Assembly: GCF_010548305.1 (NCBI RefSeq)
Contig: NZ_JAAGLV010000019.1
Coordinates: 98,248-162,247 of the forward strand
Source of the DNA: Streptomyces sp. SID13031
Lineage (GTDB): Bacteria; Actinomycetota; Actinomycetes; Propionibacteriales; Kribbellaceae
DNA: 64,000 nucleotides
Direction of reading: 5' to 3'
Positions within the stretch are counted from its first letter, which is position 1. Each line of letters begins with the position of its first letter. This document shows positions 17,507 to 25,601 of the stretch, in pieces. The notes under the pieces were generated by a model, which was not told where the DNA came from, ran no database searches, and saw nothing but the letters and a program-made list of their open reading frames with translations. The position numbers were made by a program, and so were the translations under genes.

Positions 17507-18582
17507 TGGCGCCAGGCGCACGCGATCGTGAGGAAGAGGTCGTTCGCTTCACGCTCGCCGATCGTCACCCGGGCACCCTCGCCCGGGAACGGCCGGACCG
17601 AGACACCCTCGGCCTGGACGGCTTCGGCGAAGGCCAGCGTCTCCTCGCCGAGCGGCATCCAGACGAAGTTCGCGTGCGTCTCGGGGACGTCCCACCCGGC
17701 CGCGCGAAGCTCGCCGACTACCCGGGTCCGCTCGACCACGAGGGCTTCGACGCGGTCCAGCAGCTCCTTCTCCGCGCGCAATGACGCGACCGCGGCCGCC
17801 TGGGCGACCTCGCTGACCCCGAACGGCAGCGCGCACTTACGGATCGCGGCGATCACCGGCTCGTGGCCGATCGCGTAGCCGATCCGGAAACCGGCCAGCC
17901 CGTAGGCCTTGGAGAAGGTCCGCAGGACGACGACGTTGCGCCGCTCGCGGTACATCTCGGTGCAGTCCGGCGCCTCCGGCTCGCGGACGAACTCGCGGTA
18001 CGCCTCGTCGAGTACGACGAGAACGTTGCCCGGTACGGCGTCGAGGAACGCGATCAGCTCGTCGCGCCGGACGACCGGCCCGGTCGGGTTGTTCGGCGTA
18101 CAGACCACGACGACGCGGGTGCGGTCGGTCAGGGCGGCTTCCATCGCCTTGAAGTCGTGCCGGGCGTCCTCGGTCAGCGGGACCTGGACGGAGGTCGCGC
18201 CGGTCAACTGCACCGCGATCGGGTAGGCCTCGAAGGACCGCCACGCGTAGACGACCTCGTCGCCTTCGCTGCAGGCGGCCTGCAGCAGGTGGTAGAGCAC
18301 GGCGACCGAGCCCGTCCCGATGGCCAGATCGGTGACCGGTACGTCGAACCGCTCCGACAGCGCCTCGAGCAACGGCAGCGCGCCCATGTCGGGGTACCGG
18401 TTCATGTTCCCGGCAGCCTCGGTGGCGGCGGCAAGCACGCCCGGCAGCGGCGGATACGGGTTCTCGTTGCTGGACAGCTTGAACGTCGGGCGGCCGTCGG
18501 CGCGCTCCGGTGGCCTGCCCGGCTTGTAGGCCGCGACGTCGTCCAGGACGGAACGGAAGCGGACCTCATCGTCTGCGGTCAT
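17503..18582 (-). CDS. hisC: Histidinol-phosphate/aromatic aminotransferase (PLP fold type I)
   Basis: A 359-residue aminotransferase. Recognisable are KLSSNENPYPP near the N-terminus, GTGSVAVLYHLLQA, CTPNNPTGPVV, VVLDEAYREF and the PLP-lysine motif RTFSKAYGLAGFRIGY. The C-terminal half has NFVWMPLGE and the substrate-phosphate region SVRPFPGEGARVTIGE. These match the HisC/Pat group. Because it sits outside a his operon and next to an SDR, it may be the aromatic-amino-acid (Pat/HisC2-type) paralogue; the sequence does not settle that. It is translationally coupled to the SDR. Confidence 0.88.
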   Translation of the reverse strand: MTADDEVRFRSVLDDVAAYKPGRPPERADGRPTFKLSSNENPYPPLPGVLAAATEAAGNMNRYPDMGALPLLEALSERFDVPVTDLAIGTGSVAVLYHLLQAACSEGDEVVYAWRSFEAYPIAVQLTGATSVQVPLTEDARHDFKAMEAALTDRTRVVVVCTPNNPTGPVVRRDELIAFLDAVPGNVLVVLDEAYREFVREPEAPDCTEMYRERRNVVVLRTFSKAYGLAGFRIGYAIGHEPVIAAIRKCALPFGVSEVAQAAAVASLRAEKELLDRVEALVVERTRVVGELRAAGWDVPETHANFVWMPLGEETLAFAEAVQAEGVSVRPFPGEGARVTIGEREANDLFLTIACAWRQ

Positions 18583-19197
18583 GGCGGCAGGCTAGCCCCA
18601 ACCTCGCCGGCTTAGAACCCCACAGAACCGCACTGGACAAATTGCTCAACGAGCCCCGAATCGGTTCGCCGCGCAGACGGCAAAATGGCCGAAGACCAAC
18701 CCATTCGTCTACCAAACAACCCGAACCCTGAGCAGGACCATCCCCCACCCGTACTCGCTCGTCGGGCTGACGCATCGACCCCACCCAAACCACAAACAAC
18801 GCGGCATCCGACCCGCATCGCATCCCGCTGCTGAGTGACGTCCAGTCGAGTGGTGCACGAGCAGCGCAGCGAGCTGCCCGGCCCGCCTCCGGGCCGTCTC
18901 AGGGGTTGTCCCCTCAGACGGTGGGTTGCCCGTCCAGAATCCGACCAGGCAACCCACCGACTGCGGGGTTAACCCCTCAGATGCGCGGTCCGGCCCCTGG
19001 CGTGGCGGCGGGCGAACCCCGCCAAGAGGAGCTCTGGGGCCACGGTTCGGTGGCGTTCAGGGTGGCGGCGACGGGCCACCCTGTCTTGCCGGACCCGCCA
19101 CCCCAGCGCCTCACCAAACCCAATGCGCCCGCTCGCCCAGAGGTTCGGGTGGGCGCCACGCTCCAGCTCGCAAGACGAGCACGGGTGGGGCCAAAAC
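18583..19197. other. 615-bp non-coding region rich in inverted repeats
   Basis: No open frame here has a convincing start, ribosome site or recognisable product. It holds a cluster of three inverted repeats (18894-18976) and a later GGTGGC/GCCACC-type stem (19057-19082). It separates the hisC-like and DDAH-like genes, which are both on the minus strand. Confidence 0.5.
18894..18976. repeat. Tandem cluster of three inverted repeats
   Basis: IR1: CCGTCTCAGGGG (18894-18905), TTGT loop, CCCCTCAGACGG (18910-18921), 12 bp with one mismatch. IR2: CGGTGGGTTGCC (18919-18930) with GGCAACCCACCG (18948-18959), perfect, 17-nt loop. IR3: GGGGTTAACCCC (18965-18976), a perfect 12-bp palindrome. IR1 and IR3 share the pattern GGGGTT-NN-CCCCTCAGA. 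The arm CCGTCTGAGGGG recurs at 63988-63999. Confidence 0.75.
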
Positions 19198-20070
19198 CTA
19201 GCCGGGCAGGATGACCTCGCCGCCGGCGACGGTGATGGCGGTGAGGTCGAAGTCGAGTGGGTTGGTCATACAGCGTCCCGAGCCGCCGCCCTTGTGGAAC
19301 TCGGACAGGTCGAGGACGACGATCTTCAGGCCCAGGCCGGTCAGGATCTCGCGTAGCCGCGGTGAGCAGGCCGGCATGATGATCGTCTCGTTCACCACGA
19401 TCGAGTTGCCGCTGAACGCGAACGCCTCCTCGTCGGTGAGCACGATCGGGTCCGGCACGATGCCGAACAGCTCGGCCTGGCCGGCGGCGTCGAGGGCCGG
19501 CGGGTAGACCATCGCGTGGGTGCTGTCGACCGGGCAGAACGGCAGGTCGAGGTGGTACATGCCCTCGTGCTGGATGCGCAGGCCGCGGACCCGGATGTTC
19601 CACTCGGTCGCCAGGTGTTCGAGCGCGCCGGCCTCGGTCCGCGGGCCGTAGCCGACCACCAGGCTGTCGCCGAAGACGAAGGCGTCGCCGGACTCGAAGT
19701 GCGGGCCGACGCCGTCACCGCCGGTCCGCTTCAGCTCGTAGTCGTGGCCCATGAACCACTCGGCCGCGGTCAGCGACTCCTTGCGGCGCGGCTCGAACCG
19801 CATGTGCGACAGCATCGCCTTGCCCTGCGCGGTGGCGAAGCCCAGGTTCATCGCGTAGACCATGTCCGGCGAGTCCTCGCGCTGGGCCAGCACCTCGACC
19901 TCACCACCGGCGTCGACGATCGCCTGCCGGAGCGAGTCCCACTGCTTGAGCGCCAGCTCGGGGTCGGGCTGGTCCTGGGTCGACATGTACGGATTGATCA
20001 CGTAGTCGATCCGGAAATGGTCCGGCCGGACCATCAGATAGCGGCGACCCCACCCCAGCGGCTGACCCAT
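19198..20070 (-). CDS. Dimethylarginine dimethylaminohydrolase / amidinotransferase family protein
   Basis: A 290-residue pentein-fold enzyme. Expected guanidine-modifying features are seen: Asn/Asp-rich DMVYAMNLGF, HMRFEPRRKE, the GGDGVGPHFESGDAFVFGD loop, His in MYHLDLPFCPVD and the C-terminal nucleophile Cys267 in GSGRCMTNPL. It should hydrolyse methylarginine or another guanidino compound to an ureido product or amine, in the cytoplasm; the exact substrate is unclear. The ATT GTC-C-GAC AAT palindrome lies about 50 bp upstream and may be its operator. Own transcription unit. Confidence 0.8.
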   Translation of the reverse strand: MGQPLGWGRRYLMVRPDHFRIDYVINPYMSTQDQPDPELALKQWDSLRQAIVDAGGEVEVLAQREDSPDMVYAMNLGFATAQGKAMLSHMRFEPRRKESLTAAEWFMGHDYELKRTGGDGVGPHFESGDAFVFGDSLVVGYGPRTEAGALEHLATEWNIRVRGLRIQHEGMYHLDLPFCPVDSTHAMVYPPALDAAGQAELFGIVPDPIVLTDEEAFAFSGNSIVVNETIIMPACSPRLREILTGLGLKIVVLDLSEFHKGGGSGRCMTNPLDFDLTAITVAGGEVILPG

Positions 20071-20118
20071 GTGTACACCTCGATGCGCTCACGACCGGCG
20101 ACATTGCCCGATCCCCGG

Positions 20119-20131
20119 ATTGTCCGACAAT
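20119..20131 (-). promoter_or_regulatory. Palindrome ATTGTCCGACAAT upstream of the DDAH-like gene
   Basis: Perfect 6-bp arms (ATTGTC/GACAAT) around one central base, 49 bp from the start codon. The shape fits a GntR/FCD-type dimer site. A related half-site (CGACAATC) precedes the gntR gene at 22597, so that regulator is a candidate ligand; this is inference. Confidence 0.45.
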
Positions 20132-20181
20132 CAGTCAGTGTGCAGGGCCGCGAGGATCGCGTCAACCTGAGTTTCGCTACC

Positions 20182-20796
20182 TCAGCTGGTGGCGTAGATG
20201 AGGTCCAGCGAGGCGGGATCCCAGCGGTTGCCGGCGATCCACTGGAGAGCCTTTTCCTTGCCGTCCGGGAGGTAGCTGTAGATCCGGACCGAGATCGCCT
20301 CGGGGTTCCTCGGGTCCGACTTCGACTTCTCGTAGGTCGCCTTGAAGCCGATCCCGATATAGGGCAACTGGGCGAGAATCGGGTACTTCGCCGCCAGCCG
20401 GTCCTGGATCTCGTCGTACCGGCGGCCGGCCTCGGCCTCGGCCTCGAGCTCCTGCTCCGGGTTGTTCTTGCCCCAGGCAACGCCGACCGGCCCGTTGGCG
20501 TAGAGATACATCTTCACGTCGACGGGATCCTTGCCCCGCACCACGAGCGGCTGCGAGTAGCTCTGGAAGCCGTTCCGCTTGGCCTCCAGCGTGTACGACC
20601 CGGGCCGCACCTCGGTGGTGCCGTTGGCGGCGATCGGCTGCCCGTCCAGCGTCAGGGTCAGGTCGTTCGGGATCGACTTCACCGTCAGCTCCGCCTTGGG
20701 ATCGTGCCGCCAGATCAGGAACCCGCCGATCAGCACGACGATCACCAGCAGGGCGACAGCGCCGATCACCAGCGTTCGCCGGCCGTCCTCCTCCAT
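20182..20796 (-). CDS. Single-pass membrane protein with PEGA-like domain
   Basis: A 204-residue protein. A short cytoplasmic N-terminus (MEEDGRR) and one membrane helix (about 8-29) lead to a PEGA-type beta domain at about 35-95 (LTVKSIPNDLTLTLDGQPI ... EVRPGSYTLEAKRNGF). An extracytoplasmic C-terminal part with a charged Glu/Ala-rich segment follows; it is not recognised. It starts 28 bp after the cell wall hydrolase stop with AGGAAGTAGGAG upstream, so the two are one operon. It may anchor or regulate the hydrolase at the membrane. Confidence 0.75.
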   Translation of the reverse strand: MEEDGRRTLVIGAVALLVIVVLIGGFLIWRHDPKAELTVKSIPNDLTLTLDGQPIAANGTTEVRPGSYTLEAKRNGFQSYSQPLVVRGKDPVDVKMYLYANGPVGVAWGKNNPEQELEAEAEAGRRYDEIQDRLAAKYPILAQLPYIGIGFKATYEKSKSDPRNPEAISVRIYSYLPDGKEKALQWIAGNRWDPASLDLIYATS

Positions 20797-20824
20797 CAGC
20801 TGCTCCTACTTCCTGGGCGGGACA

Positions 20825-22423
20825 TCAGGGCGTCTTCTCGGGCGCCGGCGCCTGGTTCTTCAGCCGGGCGACGGCGAACTGGTACTTCTTGCCCACGTTG
20901 TACGCGTACCCGGCCTCGGGGACATGGCCGCCGAGCGATGCGGCCACCGAGTTGTACTTGCCGTACTTGCCGACGAACAGGTACGTGTGCCCCTCCCCGA
21001 TGAAGATGTCCCCCGGCTGCAGCTGGCTCTCCGTGATGTCGTCGATCACGTCGTACTTCGGAGAGGACCGCAGATAATCGTCCTGAACGCCGGTGGACAC
21101 CATCGGATAGTCCGGATCGGCACCGCTCATCCGCATGACGGTGGCCACGAACCGCCCGCAGTCGCTCCACACCCGGTCGCCATTACTGCTGTTGTACTTC
21201 GGCAGTGCGGCCTGGTACGCCGGAGTCGCATCACCCTGCTGGCTGCCGTGCCCGCCTTCGGGCCAGGCGAGCGAGATCGCGACCGCGACGATGTTGCCGC
21301 TACCGGCCCCGCACGCCGTCGACGGCCCCGTCCCGGGCTTGCCGGGCTCGGTGCCGTTACCGAAGGTCTTGAGCACCTCGCGGGCGGTGGCCTGCCGCCG
21401 GCCGTACTCGGGGTCGTTCGGATTGGTCGTGAAGATCTCGAACTTCTCGGCGAACAGGTACGCCGCCTCGTCGACCGTCTTCGTCGCCTTCAGCGCGGTA
21501 CCGACGGTCGGCAGCGGCACCTTGCCACTGCCGTCCAGTTGGTGGATGAGGAAGTTGAGCTGGAACTCCAGCGTCTCGATCTGGCTGTCGGGGGCGTTCA
21601 TCTGGCGGCCCGCCTCGATGACCTTGCCGGCCGGATACCACTGGACGATGCCCCAGGCCTTGTCCAGCCCGACGGCCGACGCGGCCGGCGTTTTCGTGCC
21701 CCCGGCGGTGCCGTTGAGTCGTTGGGGCTCGACGCTCGACTCGTGGATCATGTTGCCGACGACACCGGCCGCCTGCTCCTGGGTGTAGCCGTTCGAGACC
21801 AGGAAGTTGAACGCTTTCTCCTGGTTGTTGCCACCGACCAGCGGTCCGCCGCTGCCACCGCAGGCACAGCCGCCGCCACCCGATGAGGCGGCGCTCGAGA
21901 AGAGCTGGGCCGGGTCGGTCTGCTCGAGCGAGCCGCCGTCTTCGCCCGCCTGCGCCCAGACCTCGAAGTGCAGGTGGGCGCCGCTCTTGCCGGGGGCGGC
22001 TTCGTTGCCCTCGCCCGACGTGCCGATCTGCTGGCCGCGGGTGACCTTGTCGCCCTTCTTGACCTTCTGGCTGTCGAAGAACCGGTACCAGGTCTCCAGG
22101 CCTTCGCCGTGGCTGATCTTGATCCACTCTTCGTCGACCGACTTCACCTCGCCGGCCTCGACCGCGTACACCGGGCTGCCCAAGGCGACGACGAAGTCGA
22201 GGCCTTTGTGGGTCTCCTCGCCCTCGTCGTCCCAGCCCTGGTCGGCCTGGTGCTTGTCGGTCGGCCAGGCCATCGAGGTCTCGGTCCCCGTACTCGGGGT
22301 GCAGGCCGCGGCGGTGTCCATGCTGCTCAGGACGCCGACGATCATCGCGATGATGATGATCAGTGGCAGGACGAGCACGAGCATGACGCCACCGATGATC
22401 GGCAGAGCCTTGCTGTCACCCAC
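20825..22423 (-). CDS. Membrane-anchored three-domain cell wall hydrolase (M23 + tail-lysozyme-like + CHAP/NlpC-like)
   Basis: A 532-residue protein. An N-terminal membrane anchor spans about 10-32. The M23 LytM-type metallopeptidase region (about 55-175) has HKGLDFVVALG and HLHFEVW, supplying the zinc ligands. A Gly/Cys-rich linker (SSGGGGCACGGSGG) follows. A domain at about 200-345 resembles the phage tail lysozyme family (YTQEQAAGVVGNMIHESSVEP, with the likely catalytic Glu). The last domain (about 375-515) looks like a CHAP/NlpC-P60 amidase/endopeptidase with WSDCGRFVATVMR (Cys) and GEGHTYLFVG (His). Three cell wall activities in one chain are usual in conjugation or phage lysins, yet no conjugation genes are near. 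GTG start with AAGGAG upstream. Confidence 0.85.
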   Translation of the reverse strand: MGDSKALPIIGGVMLVLVLPLIIIIAMIVGVLSSMDTAAACTPSTGTETSMAWPTDKHQADQGWDDEGEETHKGLDFVVALGSPVYAVEAGEVKSVDEEWIKISHGEGLETWYRFFDSQKVKKGDKVTRGQQIGTSGEGNEAAPGKSGAHLHFEVWAQAGEDGGSLEQTDPAQLFSSAASSGGGGCACGGSGGPLVGGNNQEKAFNFLVSNGYTQEQAAGVVGNMIHESSVEPQRLNGTAGGTKTPAASAVGLDKAWGIVQWYPAGKVIEAGRQMNAPDSQIETLEFQLNFLIHQLDGSGKVPLPTVGTALKATKTVDEAAYLFAEKFEIFTTNPNDPEYGRRQATAREVLKTFGNGTEPGKPGTGPSTACGAGSGNIVAVAISLAWPEGGHGSQQGDATPAYQAALPKYNSSNGDRVWSDCGRFVATVMRMSGADPDYPMVSTGVQDDYLRSSPKYDVIDDITESQLQPGDIFIGEGHTYLFVGKYGKYNSVAASLGGHVPEAGYAYNVGKKYQFAVARLKNQAPAPEKTP

Positions 22424-22515
22424 GGTGCTCTCCTTGCTGTGACCATCGGCGGACCGGGCGGACGGGTGGCCACTGCGTCAAAGACTGCCCGAAAACGAGG
22501 TCATTATGTCGAGAG

Positions 22516-22524
22516 TTATCCACA
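22516..22524 (+). other. DnaA-box-like TTATCCACA (second copy)
   Basis: TTATCCACA in the divergent intergenic region between the cell wall hydrolase and the gntR gene at 22597. It sits in the same 17-base context (22513-22529) as the copy at 6436-6444. Confidence 0.5.
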
Positions 22525-22596
22525 GGTTGACCGCCGACCGGCCCCGACGCGGGTGCCGCGCGCGACAACGGCGGCTGACTGGACGACAATCGCTGC

Positions 22597-23265
22597 ATGT
22601 ACGAACGGCTGCGGGTAGACCGATCGACCACGGTGGACCGAGTGGTCGACGCGCTCCGCGCTGCCCTCTTCGCGGGCGACCTCGAGCCCGGTACGCCGTT
22701 GCGCGAGCAACCACTCGCCGAGGCGCTCGGCGTCGCTCGCAGTACGGTCCGCGAAGCGATGACGATGCTGGTCACCGAGGGACTGGCGGTCCGGGAGCCG
22801 AACAAGGGCGTCAGCGTCGCGATCCTGCACCCGGCCGCGGTAGCCGACATCTGCCGGGCCCGGTTCGTGCTCGAGTCGGCCGGGGTCAGGGCCTGGTTCG
22901 ACGCCGACGAGGTGGCCCGCGAACGCGTCCGCACTGCGATGCGCACCTTCGCCGCCACCGCCAAGGAAGGTGCCGACCCCGAAGCGATGACCGAGACCCA
23001 CCTGGCCATCCACCGCAGTCTGGTCGCCCTGACCGGCAGCGAACGACTGACCGCGACCGCCGACTCGATCACCGGCGAGGCCAGGCTCGCCCTCGCCCGC
23101 GTCGACGCACTCCGCCAGGACGCCAAACAACAGGTCGCTTCGCACCGCAAACTCGTCCGCCTGCTGGAGAAGGGCGACCTGGACGAATGCGTGGAAGAAC
23201 TCCGCCGCCACCTGGCCGGCGCCGAGGAATCTCTCCTCGAGGCCATCGCCACCCCACCCTCCTGA
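22597..23265 (+). CDS. GntR family transcriptional regulator (FCD type)
   Basis: A 222-residue regulator. The GntR winged HTH lies at about 10-75 (VVDALRAALFAGDLEPGTPLRE, then VARSTVREAMTMLVTEGLAV), followed by a helical FCD domain (AMTETHLAIHRSLVALTGSERL; ASHRKLVRLLEKGDLDECVEELRRHL). No transporter or catabolic gene is directly downstream; a holin-fold membrane protein follows in the same direction after 92 bp. Its target may be its own promoter or the DDAH-like gene. Confidence 0.87.
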   Translation: MYERLRVDRSTTVDRVVDALRAALFAGDLEPGTPLREQPLAEALGVARSTVREAMTMLVTEGLAVREPNKGVSVAILHPAAVADICRARFVLESAGVRAWFDADEVARERVRTAMRTFAATAKEGADPEAMTETHLAIHRSLVALTGSERLTATADSITGEARLALARVDALRQDAKQQVASHRKLVRLLEKGDLDECVEELRRHLAGAEESLLEAIATPPS

Positions 23266-23357
23266 AGGCATCTCCCGTCGGACGCGGTGATGATCCTGCT
23301 GGATCCGTCTGCGGCGTGGGAAGGGTGTGATGAACCCCGGGGTGGCAGGATCGGTGT

Positions 23358-23744
23358 ATGAAGAACTTGATCATCAAGTTGCTCGCCAACGCGGTGGCGC
23401 TGGCGGTTGCGAGCTGGGTCGTCAGCGGCATCACGCTGCAGGGTGCGACCACCGGACGCCGGGTGCTGACGCTGCTGATCGTGGCCGCCATCTTCGGCAT
23501 CGTGAACGCGGTGGTGAAGCCGATCGCGAAGCTGATCTCACTGCCGTTCATCATCCTGACCCTGGGCCTGCTGATCTTCGTGATCAACGCGCTGATGCTG
23601 CTGCTCACCTCGTGGATCACCGACAAGCTCGACGTCCAGTTCCACGTCGGCGGGTTCGGCGCCGCGCTGCTGGGCTCCCTCGTCATCACCCTGGTCGGCA
23701 TGCTGCTGAACGCCGTACTGCCGGACCAGGCCGAGATCCGGTGA
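23358..23744 (+). CDS. Small four-helix membrane protein, phage-holin-4-2-like family
   Basis: A 128-residue integral membrane protein with four hydrophobic segments (about 5-30, 35-58, 60-82, 98-122). It contains the family-typical segments NAVVKPIAKLISLPF, ILTLGLLIFVINALMLLLTSWI and HVGGFGAALLGSLVI. Proteins of this family (PF04020) are widespread bacterial membrane proteins of unknown role despite the phage-holin name. No lysis or phage genes accompany it. A short gap separates it from the phosphatase gene. Confidence 0.88.
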   Translation: MKNLIIKLLANAVALAVASWVVSGITLQGATTGRRVLTLLIVAAIFGIVNAVVKPIAKLISLPFIILTLGLLIFVINALMLLLTSWITDKLDVQFHVGGFGAALLGSLVITLVGMLLNAVLPDQAEIR

Positions 23745-23781
23745 GCCGGCTGGTGGGCCGGTCCGAGCCGCCGCACCCTCG

Positions 23782-24234
23782 GTGAGTTCCGCAGTGAGGC
23801 ACATCGAGGTCGTCTGCACGGGCAACATCTGCCGCTCCCCCATCGGCGAGGTAGTGCTGCGCGCGAAGCTCGCCGACGCGCGGGTCGACGACGTCGTGGT
23901 GACGAGCTCCGGTACCAGCGGCTGGCACATCGGTGACCCGATGGACTCCCGCGCGGCCGCCGCACTCGCCCGACGCGGGTACGACGGGAGCGCGCACCGG
24001 GCGCAGGAGTTCCGCAGCAACTGGTTCCCCGAGCGCGACCTGGTGCTCGCGATGGACACCGGCCACCTGACCGCGCTGCTCCGACGCGGCGGCGACGACC
24101 TCGCAGTACCGGTCGAGCTGTTCGCCGACGAGGACGTACCGGACCCGTACTACGGCGACGACGCCGGTTTCGACGACGTCCTCGATCAGATCGAGAAGGC
24201 GGCCGACCGCTGGGTCGACCGCCTGACAACCTAA
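23782..24234 (+). CDS. Low molecular weight protein-tyrosine phosphatase
   Basis: A 150-residue LMW-PTP. The active-site loop VCTGNICRS gives the C(X)5R signature with Cys12 and Arg18. The general-acid Asp lies in VPDPYYGDD near the C-terminus. It dephosphorylates phosphotyrosine substrates; in actinobacteria such enzymes often act on signalling or envelope targets. The start is a GTG; a second GTG 12 bp downstream is possible. It ends shortly before a strong bidirectional hairpin. Confidence 0.92.
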   Translation: MSSAVRHIEVVCTGNICRSPIGEVVLRAKLADARVDDVVVTSSGTSGWHIGDPMDSRAAAALARRGYDGSAHRAQEFRSNWFPERDLVLAMDTGHLTALLRRGGDDLAVPVELFADEDVPDPYYGDDAGFDDVLDQIEKAADRWVDRLTT

Positions 24235-24246
24235 CCACCGCTGGTT

Positions 24247-24275
24247 GTGCGAGCCCACCAGTGGTGGGCTCGCAC
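24247..24275. terminator. Bidirectional terminator hairpin
   Basis: GTGCGAGCCCACCA / TGGTGGGCTCGCAC, an inverted repeat of 14 bp with a one-base centre (the physical loop will be a few bases larger). It lies between the convergent phosphatase and PPi-PFK genes. Confidence 0.75.
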
Positions 24276-24287
24276 CCGGTGGCTGGG

Positions 24288-25502
24288 TCAGCTGGTCTGG
24301 CCGATAGCGGATAGGAGGGTGGCGAACCATTCCACGCTCGGGTCGAATTCCTTGCCGCCGGCGATGCGCGGGAACTCGATCGCGCGCAGTTCGTCGCCGC
24401 GCTCCTCGTCGTGGCCGACGACGCCGCTCTCACCGCGCAGCGCCGCATCGACCGCGTAGTCGGTGCACTGCTTGATCAGCTCGAGGTCGGCTTCATTGGC
24501 AGCGGCCGAACGGCTGAAGTAGCCGCTCTTCTGCACCATCGTCTTCTCCGCGCCGATCCGCTCGGCGAACTGCTTGGCGAACCACGCGCCCGGGTTGACC
24601 GCGTCGAGCTTCACGTGCCCGAACGGGTCGCGCGGCACGTCCTCGCCGCGCGCCTCCAGCTCGGCCACGATCGACGGTACGCCGGCGCCCTCGGACAGGA
24701 AGATCGTCACGCAGTCGTTCTCGTCCATCACCGCCTTCAGCCGCTCCGCCTCGGCGTCCAGGTCGATCGTTGCCTCAGGCACATAAACCGCGTGCACATC
24801 CCAGCCGCCCTGCTCCAGACCGATGCCCGGGTTCCACTCCTGTGCCGTGAGCCACTTGCGGTACTCCGCCGCGGTGGCCGCGGTCAACCAGCCGCAGTTA
24901 CGCCCCATCACCTCGTGGACGACGAGCATCCGTGGGTTCGAACTGTGCTCGGCGATCACGTTGCGGGCGAAGATCGCACCCTGCTCGGCCGCGGTCCAGG
25001 CACCCAGGCTCTGCTTGACCGGGATCACGTCGTTGTCGATCGTCTTCGGCAGGCCGACCACGGTCAGGTCGTAGTCGTGCTCCTGCAGGTACGCCGCCAG
25101 GTCGGCCGCGGTCGTGTTGGTGTCGTCGCCGCCGATCGTGTGCAGGACGTCGACGCCATCGGCGACCAGCCGCTCGGCCGCGACCTGGAGCGCGTTCTGG
25201 CCGTCGGCGATCAGGCCGCGCTTGACCAGGTCGGCGGTATTGGTCAGCTTCACCCGGCTGTTGCCGATCGGGCTGCCGCCGAACTTGTGCAGCAGACCCG
25301 CCTTGGCCCGGACCTCGGGGGTGACGTCGAGGTGCCGGCCGCTGAGCAGACCGTGGTACCCGTTCAGGTAGGCGATGATCTCCACGTCGGGCGCTACCTC
25401 GGTGTAACGCTCGATCAGCCCGCCGACGGCGGACGACAGGCAGGGGGCGAGCCCGCCCGCGGTGAGAAGGGCAACTCTGCGGACAGACTTGTCGGCAGCC
25501 AT
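24288..25502 (-). CDS. pfp: Pyrophosphate-dependent 6-phosphofructokinase
   Basis: A 404-residue enzyme of the PFK family. The nucleotide/PPi loop reads TAGGLAPCLSSAVGGLIE, GGDDTNTTAADL is present, and the PKTIDND motif follows. The GGDD Asp pair together with PKT is the recognised mark of PPi rather than ATP use. The substrate-binding region has VHEVMGRNCGWLTA. It interconverts fructose-6-phosphate and fructose-1,6-bisphosphate reversibly. ATG at 25502 is chosen over an upstream frame extension because GGAAGGA precedes it. Single-gene unit. Confidence 0.92.
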   Translation of the reverse strand: MAADKSVRRVALLTAGGLAPCLSSAVGGLIERYTEVAPDVEIIAYLNGYHGLLSGRHLDVTPEVRAKAGLLHKFGGSPIGNSRVKLTNTADLVKRGLIADGQNALQVAAERLVADGVDVLHTIGGDDTNTTAADLAAYLQEHDYDLTVVGLPKTIDNDVIPVKQSLGAWTAAEQGAIFARNVIAEHSSNPRMLVVHEVMGRNCGWLTAATAAEYRKWLTAQEWNPGIGLEQGGWDVHAVYVPEATIDLDAEAERLKAVMDENDCVTIFLSEGAGVPSIVAELEARGEDVPRDPFGHVKLDAVNPGAWFAKQFAERIGAEKTMVQKSGYFSRSAAANEADLELIKQCTDYAVDAALRGESGVVGHDEERGDELRAIEFPRIAGGKEFDPSVEWFATLLSAIGQTS

Positions 25503-25601
25503 GGTCAGGGTCCTTCCGGAGGTCACTGAAGTCGCTCTCAGCGTAGTGATGCAGACCACTCCGAGCGCTGGTTGGGGTTCAGCTTTCGGACAGTGGGACC
25601 G

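Noticed and set aside
18583..19197. tRNA or other known RNA gene in the inverted-repeat region
   Set aside because: No cloverleaf with GGTTCRA arm and acceptor stem could be laid out; the dyads do not match a known riboswitch core that I recognise.
20825..22423. Integrative conjugative element suggested by the M23/lysozyme/CHAP fusion
   Set aside because: No relaxase, coupling protein, VirB4-like ATPase or integrase in the window.
23358..23744. Prophage indicated by a holin-family protein
   Set aside because: The PF04020 family is a common chromosomal membrane protein; no integrase, capsid, tail or att repeats occur nearby.
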